Shown in pieces: positions 61,301 to 64,000 of a stretch of 64,000 bases of DNA. A model generated the notes under the pieces. The model was given only the letters and a program-made list of their open reading frames with translations, made no database searches and was not told the origin of the DNA. Numbering within the stretch: the first letter of the stretch is position 1; every line of letters starts with the position of its first letter. This DNA is from Lachnospiraceae bacterium (GTDB lineage: Bacteria > Bacillota > Clostridia > Lachnospirales > Lachnospiraceae): positions 41,816 to 105,815 of the forward strand of contig JAAWOG010000002.1 of assembly GCA_022799355.1 (NCBI GenBank), read 5' to 3'. Position numbers and translations under genes: made by a program.

Positions 61301-61662
61301 CCAGATATGTTGTGGAAAATCTGATCAGATGGCAGAGAGTGGAAGATCCGGATGATCCGTCAAAGAACACTACTGAAATAAAGGAAATAAAGGTGTCGGA
61401 AGCGGCGCACAGTATAAGAGCGGTACAGGGATATTTCCTGGAAGAGGTGGATGCGGAAGAAGCCGGTGAGGATTTGCCGGAATTGTTCAGAGTGGAACAG
61501 ATGCAGATAAAAGAACCGGAGAGTGCCGAAGATTTGGATGAAACAGAAAAGCCGGAAGACGAAACCGGGGAGGAGGAATCTGCGGCCGGAGAAAATGATG
61601 CGGATGTGTCCGGCAATGATATCAGGCGGGAGACCGGGGATAAACAGGGAAAAGAGCAGTAA
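52306..61662 (+). CDS. Giant pseudopilin with GLUG repeats and fibronectin-like region, 3118 aa
   Basis: The N-terminus MRKIDREKKDG-FTLIELIVTLAVSALVLSVSVAGIVAWV is a complete prepilin signal: basic leader, Gly at -1, Phe at +1, Glu at +5, then a hydrophobic helix. Residues about 40-510 hold a pseudopilin-like stem and beta-rich segments. Residues about 515-1965 are a very long array of GLUG repeats (YVGGIVGYN, GGIAGYN, GGITGYN types). About 2075-2800 look like several fibronectin/Ig-like modules (VYEVEYFITDADEIPADWDKK and similar). The last 60 residues are acidic and low-complexity. There is no sortase signal. The start is a TTG at 52306 with AAAGGT. A typical pseudopilin has 150-300 residues. 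Confidence 0.92.
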   Translation: MRKIDREKKDGFTLIELIVTLAVSALVLSVSVAGIVAWVHHADFVRNENYAETIYYAAQAELTRYRSNGQLGELEEYVMKNNQVVPVEDIVVTPAIDREAYQNRLYYLKKDAGSIDEGNPLGGLLAPYIYDGSIMDGVVCVEFDPGDGTVYSVSYSDENNTFTYEKAPGEEEEKEVSLLNREQDVRKKNRVGYYSTDLSEGAPDAVGKTRLDKVQLINEEQLYLKWSLPERYKNIRGFLTYTLEIYEKGKDAPDYIFAVKGSRLKTKDTEDIPEYIVECTEGKTGEVYAFTAYMDADGAMYLVLDAIDYGAAPEKIAAATEPGTGEWHFDTSGLKNSASILQLFPEPEDIYIRVQAQGMPYKTSAWKQSNTSNTMFASMKEETGTDSYTIENARHLYNIRYREKESGLLGMSKNISYRQSTDITWLKTAEKLYHSIEEGAGMKQAPLQAEDLCVPGGFTESVPCFLPVPSLGVNSILEVSGSRKYELKDFVLYQETPGTQEPETNENGQRAQAVKPLGLVAENQGKIQGLTVSNIYVEGVRNVGAVCGINSGKGNLNKISVTGRVIGEENTGGIVGLDQAGGAEGFGGDPAKGVYTGLINYAEVSGSRGKTGGIIGSVAADTKVFLCENYGAVKGTEKYTAYIGGITGYNRGIIEDCTSAPKDKPVMKNGELDKESLKGIFVGGIAGYNNKGIIKNSGTEKESKEKNGSGKDAYIIGYRYVGGIVGYNNETVEGDDSGLVFLSTARTNKAQVIGYDYVGGIVGANALLEGAELERDDIPDAAELERCSVRKVYSEKMLVKNWINEGIIHAAGSYAGGIAGYNAGVLQSCTTKINTSSGGGSSLLAQAVLYGSEASYVGGITGCNLGWIHNENTVDGDAVIQVNSVVAGKKYVGGIAGYNGTTVDESGVLTDKSGMIRNYALAGGYISGECFAGGYVGLNTTEKLLGEEALLLSKPNEVTADYFAGGVMGALILVPGSDVRVNCGTDNFFGKVEAKNAFAGGYVAYTQLLASGGSDAADARAEALYQVLAEEEISGNIDINSGRRQEALQTLAEKVLDDGRNTNNDSAFRLNFIYGGNQGENRFASIKAPIFAGGIIGFNSWNTTLNLQGISNKVQVEATESVVYPFISKEQGETFSFAGGVIGLVTPKATVDNCKNINGGGVTGKGTFTGGIAEVNLGEIRNCTAGSIGGQSNYGGIAGLNTNEGRIAGCTLDGQISGESYLGGIVVRNESIIEGCTVKNSAGAGESAVIGSGEYIGGIAAVSRLKKVGDTEAVYPNQIKGCLVEANIGAQNMGQYVGGLLGKYEGGELGGSSTGEQIKIYGNDYVGGIAGSVCSELRGEKAEQISNHGEVIAANAAGGIAGDLSENAAIIYCANSGKVSSTQGKAGGIVPEVGESNAVRQCTNSGNISAVREMAGGITAENYGRIEACITSGNNSAALIVEGVNAVGGIAGDNRSEIENCTLAGNVTVRNVNDGVKGREIGGIAGRNVGRIVNRDRDFAEKTDKGMPEIISRGDGNYLGGVAGINISDGKDTGIIESDGKRYAMASVALGQGQSGTVGGVVGVNAGTVRKLVFSGSVAGTEGSQYGTGGIAGRNNLPEADRAGVIEDCFLSGGSVSASGAAGFGGFTERFAGVYVGGICGINPEKGTIKGCGLKDGSKVSGNNGYVGGITGYNFGELIDNVSDAASTATVFNSGGSCVMGGIAGYNGADGRLENCATGKWTVNNRMTGGAEKFPTGGVIGCNQSVNDQKGLINRAAVSGDWMTGGIIGLQQTERRGGFTIEGCENHGEITGRIRTAGGIISDWRYQNGRVRECINYGKISIEAGDGRNGAGGIIGTGWWGGEVSITIERCGNEGEIFHHTSGNKDQGKAAGIFGAYNSNSAPLTLTIMDCYNAGVIQNTGANSSAGIFGGNESAGTIHARIVRCINYGKGTNSGKTFAGIAYNKASNTTWKIDQCLNIGECSDKQNPIILPAGTCTGENYYFSNPATGAFTATSNQAQRVARRQGNSFKAENSARFDTTTQRLYFSGNTDKYLQFQNVTGSAASIADLKKNFSAPNQTYALLLYGRDNVTKLNPPTSVVLSEEGGIYTVSYEADQDTAFCTESYELVIYGEKENGDKTELKREQITDTSKNTWKISEGELFGADKISYVEIWAEMQAKTSAKTSSGTKIADSDWKKSDPLAIKSKLPMPEICFEVVKGNDTNRLSGYWVLNNAGDYASYNNWEVVIEGAGNIGGNLHAGRVKSGLCDYGTQYKTITAYAYTPDGSSRRSDDFNELFRLFSENATLKAERVNNDNGELIGLKAGELSYKFRMRQAKSNYDHITYRADFLLNGTEMGYGIVELPLEQGQADCTIDLSALTQDQIRQIIDGINNGSPRVEIRYYPLELDSVKYYTTNADGTISRTVLEAGNGAFQNSLTYFDLSGLKDKYRMHPVPVPGSTIEMNDTDGTITYRLHWDAAADIGGSYNAAHYQNARYKITVTGKDTLANTQVVLYQQEVTAAGERDRTVLLTEDNWKYQELLLTVERIGSTGNPGYIGAVSEKTYPIPMRLNAVPKPTANLPDQNNLIYQVNWLPSVEKDAAKGYRILIKGKNKDGTAIPETSVDVDGVDTTGIEIDLTKYPVLDNAETIEFSIVVLSGDSSKYLDSRPSPGVVCEIPERLPEPEGKRTLLLEGTEVDENIPLETEKFAQFELKQTDQNASAEDAVYEVEYFITDADEIPADWDKKTGAMPEQDEENGIYISTGPVRMTGNLQEASYLLQDLDADQAGRRLWFRIRGVSNNKVSSIWTVWESLKLPKATLKTVEMEEQAAENKWSYTITQNGVTSGDSHEVSINQPKLRFGIVDFAAGYEVRLKEADRTVEKEDGTQEVITGGEHAYTLHENPDADDDMPLVLMEGSSTLTPEAIDTDADITTYAFALYDIGHTFRVESSGTTYIYEITTTAKLFYSVKDGEVQEIWLELPEGMCLDSEGNEIGNREFVATAAVDVTVIPPVAPDDDPDDPRYVVENLIRWQRVEDPDDPSKNTTEIKEIKVSEAAHSIRAVQGYFLEEVDAEEAGEDLPELFRVEQMQIKEPESAEDLDETEKPEDETGEEESAAGENDADVSGNDIRRETGDKQGKEQ

Positions 61663-61683
61663 AACAGGGAAAGGGGGAGAGCT

Positions 61684-62244
61684 GTGAATAACAGAAAAAA
61701 TCAGGGTTATACGATGATCATCGTTATGTGTCTTATGTTTTTATTTATGGCACTTGCTCTCTCCATGCTTTTTTCCTCCGCGGTACTTCTCGCAAGGGCT
61801 GAACGGGCGGCGGCGCAGAAACAGAGCAGAGCGTCTGCGGTATCTTTTGCGGAGTGGATGGACGGGGAGCTGGCAAAGGAGGCGGAAGGGGCGGACCTTA
61901 TCAGTGATCATATTAAAAAGAGGTTTGATGAGAAAAGCTGGCCTGCTTTTACCGGGGATTTTGAACATGAAGCGGAGGTGGCAATCCTGACATTTACTCC
62001 GGATATATCGGGAACTTCGGCGGTGGAAGAGTTAGGAGAACTGGAAGTTAAAATGTACTGGGAGACAGAGGACGGCAGCACAGATCCGGAAGATCCGCAG
62101 GTGGATCTGGTCGTGACGGTAAAGGCGGTGGTGCGGGAAGAGAAATTTCTGGTGACAACACGGTATTCCAAAAAACTGGAGCAGGCGGAAGGAGAAGAAG
62201 AGCCGATCTGGAACGGGGCATGGTATGTAAGGGGGCGTGAATGA
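61684..62244 (+). CDS. Minor pseudopilin-like protein (GspK/PilX type), 186 aa
   Basis: The N-terminus MNNRKNQG-YTMIIVMCLMFLFMALALSMLFSSAVLLARAERAA has a prepilin-like leader (Gly before Tyr) and a hydrophobic helix, but the +5 Glu is replaced by Ile, as in GspK-class tip pseudopilins. The remainder is acidic with an FTPDISGTSAVEELGELEVKMYWETEDGS beta-like segment. GTG start at 61684 after GGGGGAGA. It lies 21 bases after the giant gene and its stop overlaps the next start. A tip-complex role is inferred. Confidence 0.75.
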   Translation: MNNRKNQGYTMIIVMCLMFLFMALALSMLFSSAVLLARAERAAAQKQSRASAVSFAEWMDGELAKEAEGADLISDHIKKRFDEKSWPAFTGDFEHEAEVAILTFTPDISGTSAVEELGELEVKMYWETEDGSTDPEDPQVDLVVTVKAVVREEKFLVTTRYSKKLEQAEGEEEPIWNGAWYVRGRE

Positions 62245-62543
62245 TGAGAAATCAAAAAGGAACTTCTCTGGTATCTGTGATCGTGTCTTTTGCGGTGCTG
62301 ATGATCGTGCTGTTGCTGCTGCAGATTTCGATTACGGCATCGGGGCGGTATGCGGCGCGGGCTGATGAAGTCTGGCAGAAGGCGGTGGATGCGGAAAATA
62401 AGTACGTCAACGGTGACGGTTCTAAAAAAGCAGATATGGGGCTCACCATGAAATCCGATAAGGGGAATACGGAATTTTGGGGAAGCATGGAAATATGGAA
62501 GACGGATGATGGGGAGGCGGATATTTATTATATCAAGAATTAA
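62241..62543 (+). CDS. Small pseudopilin-like protein, 100 aa
   Basis: MMRNQKG-TSLVSVIVSFAVLMIVLLLLQISITASGRYAARADE shows a short basic leader, Gly, and a long hydrophobic helix in the prepilin layout, but Ser replaces the +5 Glu. The soluble part is only about 65 residues (ending ADIYYIKN). ATG 62241 overlaps the stop of the previous gene by four bases, so translation is coupled. It may be a GspI/GspJ-like tip component. Confidence 0.75.
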   Translation: MMRNQKGTSLVSVIVSFAVLMIVLLLLQISITASGRYAARADEVWQKAVDAENKYVNGDGSKKADMGLTMKSDKGNTEFWGSMEIWKTDDGEADIYYIKN

Positions 62544-62565
62544 TCAGGAGGCAGCGGGAAAGGAG

Positions 62566-63231
62566 GTGAGGACAGATACGAAAAGGAAAACAGACAGCAG
62601 AGGGATGACACTCGTGGAAATGGTAGTTACCTTTGCGGTGGCCGCAATTTTTATGGCGGCAGCGGCAGCGCTGGTACTTCCGGCAACAAAGATGACGTTA
62701 CGCATAAAAGGGATGAACCGGGTGCATGATGATGCCGCTATTATTATGGAAACCATTGTGAATGAATTGAGCTATGCAGATGGCTATATAGGAGAAGATG
62801 GATCGGCACAGGTACCGGCGATAACGCTCAAAGAACCATTTGCCGGGGAAACGGGTGATCCATATAATGGCTATTACCAGAAGGCGGAATACAGTGATAA
62901 AGGCGGCAATCCCGCAATAATACGCACAGGAGCGGAGGATGACGGTGAAAGTAAAGACCGGCTCCAGATCATCTATGCGGCGATAGGTTCAGCAGAGGAT
63001 GAGGAAGGTATTGTCCGCGAGGAGATCAAATGGGAATACGGAAAAGGACTGTATCGGGATAACCGGATTCGGCTGGGATTTCAGAAAAAGGCGGATGCGG
63101 CAGGGAATAAGGAGAAAAATATTATTACCATCCAGCTTACGGTGACAGATCCGGTCTCGGGTTACTCCTATACACAAAAGTCAGATGTACGCTGTATGAA
63201 CGTTACGGCAGACAGAATAAAAGAGGATTGA
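62566..63231 (+). CDS. Prepilin-like protein with E5, 221 aa
   Basis: The sequence KRKTDSRG-MTLVEMVVTFAVAAIFMAAAAALVLPA is a prepilin signal with Gly at -1, Met at +1 and Glu at +5, followed by a hydrophobic helix. The rest is a soluble globular domain (IIMETIVNELSYADGYIG; DRLQIIYAAIGSAEDEEG; NIITIQLTVTDPVSGYSYTQKSDVRC). The ORF-track start at 62506 lies inside the previous gene; a GTG at 62566 directly after AAGGAG gives a 13-residue leader and is preferred, though the start is not certain. It resembles GspJ/PilW-type minor pilins. Confidence 0.8.
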   Translation: MRTDTKRKTDSRGMTLVEMVVTFAVAAIFMAAAAALVLPATKMTLRIKGMNRVHDDAAIIMETIVNELSYADGYIGEDGSAQVPAITLKEPFAGETGDPYNGYYQKAEYSDKGGNPAIIRTGAEDDGESKDRLQIIYAAIGSAEDEEGIVREEIKWEYGKGLYRDNRIRLGFQKKADAAGNKEKNIITIQLTVTDPVSGYSYTQKSDVRCMNVTADRIKED

Positions 63232-63339
63232 TATATTATCATCCCGACAGCTTAGGAAATTCACCACAGGTGGTTTCAACATACACATAAACAAATTTTA
63301 CAAAGGGGCAGGCGAGACCTGCGCGAAAGGAGAGAATGA

Positions 63340-63771
63340 ATGATTCAGAAATTAAGAGACAGACTCACAAACGGGAAAAAGGATAACAAGGGTTTTACGC
63401 TGGTGGAATTGATTGTTGTGATTGTTATTTTGGCAATTTTGGCGGCGATTTTGATTCCGGGATTATTAAAATGGATTGATAAGGCGAAAGAAGAGCAATA
63501 TGCATTAGAGGCAAGAAATATCTATTTAGCTGCTCAATCAGAAGTAGCTGCAGAATATGCAGCGGATAGTACAGCGACACCTCCGGCTATGTCTGATGAT
63601 GCTGCAAAAACCAGGATTAGCACTTTGGCTGGAGTAACAGTGAATAGCATTACTGTTACTTATAAGACTGGCACTTGGGATATTGATACTATAGTAACAG
63701 AATTTAAGTCTTCTGATGGGAAGACTGTTACAGGGACTATGGCAGCTAATAAAACTTGGACATTTGCTTGA
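63340..63771 (+). CDS. Major type IV-like pilin, 143 aa
   Basis: MIQKLRDRLTNGKKDNKG-FTLVELIVVIVILAILAAILIPGLLKWIDKAKEEQYALEARNIYLAAQSEVAAEYA is the classic type IV pilin start (18-residue leader, F1, E5, long helix with Pro around position 22). The remainder is a small Thr/Ala-rich beta domain. It starts at ATG 63340 with GGAG eight bases upstream. Codon choice is AT-rich and favours GCT/ACT/GAA, unlike the preceding four genes. A hairpin GCAGG-CGAGA-CCTGC lies just upstream of the ribosome site. Confidence 0.9.
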   Translation: MIQKLRDRLTNGKKDNKGFTLVELIVVIVILAILAAILIPGLLKWIDKAKEEQYALEARNIYLAAQSEVAAEYAADSTATPPAMSDDAAKTRISTLAGVTVNSITVTYKTGTWDIDTIVTEFKSSDGKTVTGTMAANKTWTFA

Positions 63772-63820
63772 TAGTATAGTTATTGTCATATGCTCTGACA
63801 GATTTTTTACACCAATTTTA

Positions 63821-63857
63821 GCAGGTCTGCTTTTTATGACATAAACAGCAGACCTGC
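63821..63857. terminator. Candidate terminator downstream of the major pilin
   Basis: GCAGGTCTGC and GCAGACCTGC form a perfect 10-bp stem with a 17-base loop. The flanks are weakly T-rich on the minus strand. It separates the pilin gene from the convergent partial gene. Confidence 0.5.
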
Positions 63858-63903
63858 CCCCCAGAGAGGGGAAGAGTTTTTGGGGTATAGAAATTAAATA
63901 TGT

Positions 63904-64000
63904 TTAATGTTTCCTGAAAAGATTTTTCCAGTTTGGAAATACTTTGAAGAAATTACTGCGATGCTTAGCAGAAAGGGCCTTTTCCAGTTCAGCGATGTAT
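63904..64000 (-). CDS. C-terminal fragment of a protein entering from the right edge
   Basis: On the minus strand, an open frame from the window edge gives YIAELEKALSAKHRSNFFKVFPNWKNLFRKH and a TAA stop at 63904. This is 31 residues, basic and helical-looking at the start. It is convergent with the pilin gene. The family cannot be named from this fragment and it could be a chance ORF. Confidence 0.4.
   Translation of the reverse strand, partial: YIAELEKALSAKHRSNFFKVFPNWKNLFRKH

Noticed and set aside
1-64000. CRISPR arrays, insertion sequences, prophage or integrase genes
   Set aside because: No regularly spaced direct repeats of CRISPR type, transposase motifs, att sites or phage structural genes were seen. 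The window looks like chromosomal backbone with one accessory-looking pilin region.

Overview
The window is a contiguous stretch of chromosome from a Gram-positive anaerobe, most likely a Lachnospiraceae-type Clostridia. The grounds are moderate GC with strong AGGAGG ribosome sites, the parA-parB-DUF4446-serS-DUF3881 order, GHKL/LytTR two-component signalling, a PerR/reverse-rubrerythrin/rubredoxin oxygen-defence set, an ECF-type vitamin S component behind a cobalamin riboswitch, and BspA-like LRR and GLUG repeat giants. No sequence search could be run, so family names rest on motifs read by eye.

Layout. 0-1.1 kb: 3' end of deoD and an unknown membrane protein. 1.1-6.4 kb: a LytTR/GHKL two-component pair divergent from a Bce/MacB-like ABC exporter, with a two-repeat LytTR operator between them. 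6.4-7.7 kb: ECF S component plus DUF4430 protein under a complete cobalamin riboswitch (promoter, aptamer, terminator). 7.7-10.6 kb: a sugar-type binding lipoprotein paired with a chemoreceptor. 10.7-12.1 kb: SPFH membrane protein plus a small ribbon-helix-helix-like protein whose promoter carries a GATATC repeat. 12.2-14.5 kb: AmmeMemoRadiSam proteins. 14.6-20.3 kb: parA, parB, DUF4446, serS, DUF3881 and a convergent exonuclease. 20.3-29.3 kb: a structured repeat, MGMT-like protein, Dus, a 1355-residue LRR protein, a ferredoxin-tailed aldo/keto reductase and an ADP-ribosylglycohydrolase. 29.3-31.9 kb: tRNA-Arg(CCU), a D,D-carboxypeptidase and trmB. 32.0-41.6 kb: a ten-gene Mrp/Mbh-like cation antiporter operon with four antiporter-like subunits. 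41.6-51.9 kb: lipid kinase, L,D-transpeptidase, rubredoxin/rubrerythrin/PerR, an OmpR-type two-component system, YitT, a tandem RhaM protein, a pseudouridine synthase and an O-antigen-ligase-like protein. 52.0-63.8 kb: a pilin-like operon led by a 3118-residue pseudopilin.

The most unusual region is 52.0-63.8 kb. Five consecutive genes each begin with a type III (prepilin) signal. The first is a giant carrying a GLUG repeat array of about 1450 residues, followed by fibronectin-like segments. The next three look like minor pseudopilins, and the fifth is a conventional short major pilin with a different codon style. No assembly ATPase, platform protein or prepilin peptidase lies in the window. 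The promoter of the giant is followed by an intrinsic terminator before its start codon, which suggests attenuation.

Other points to follow up: the Mrp-like operon keeps the gene order of the antiporter half of archaeal Mbh hydrogenases but carries three extra antiporter subunits where hydrogenase genes would be; the LytTR and PerR operators are directly visible; and a 56-residue rubredoxin is absent from the ORF track.
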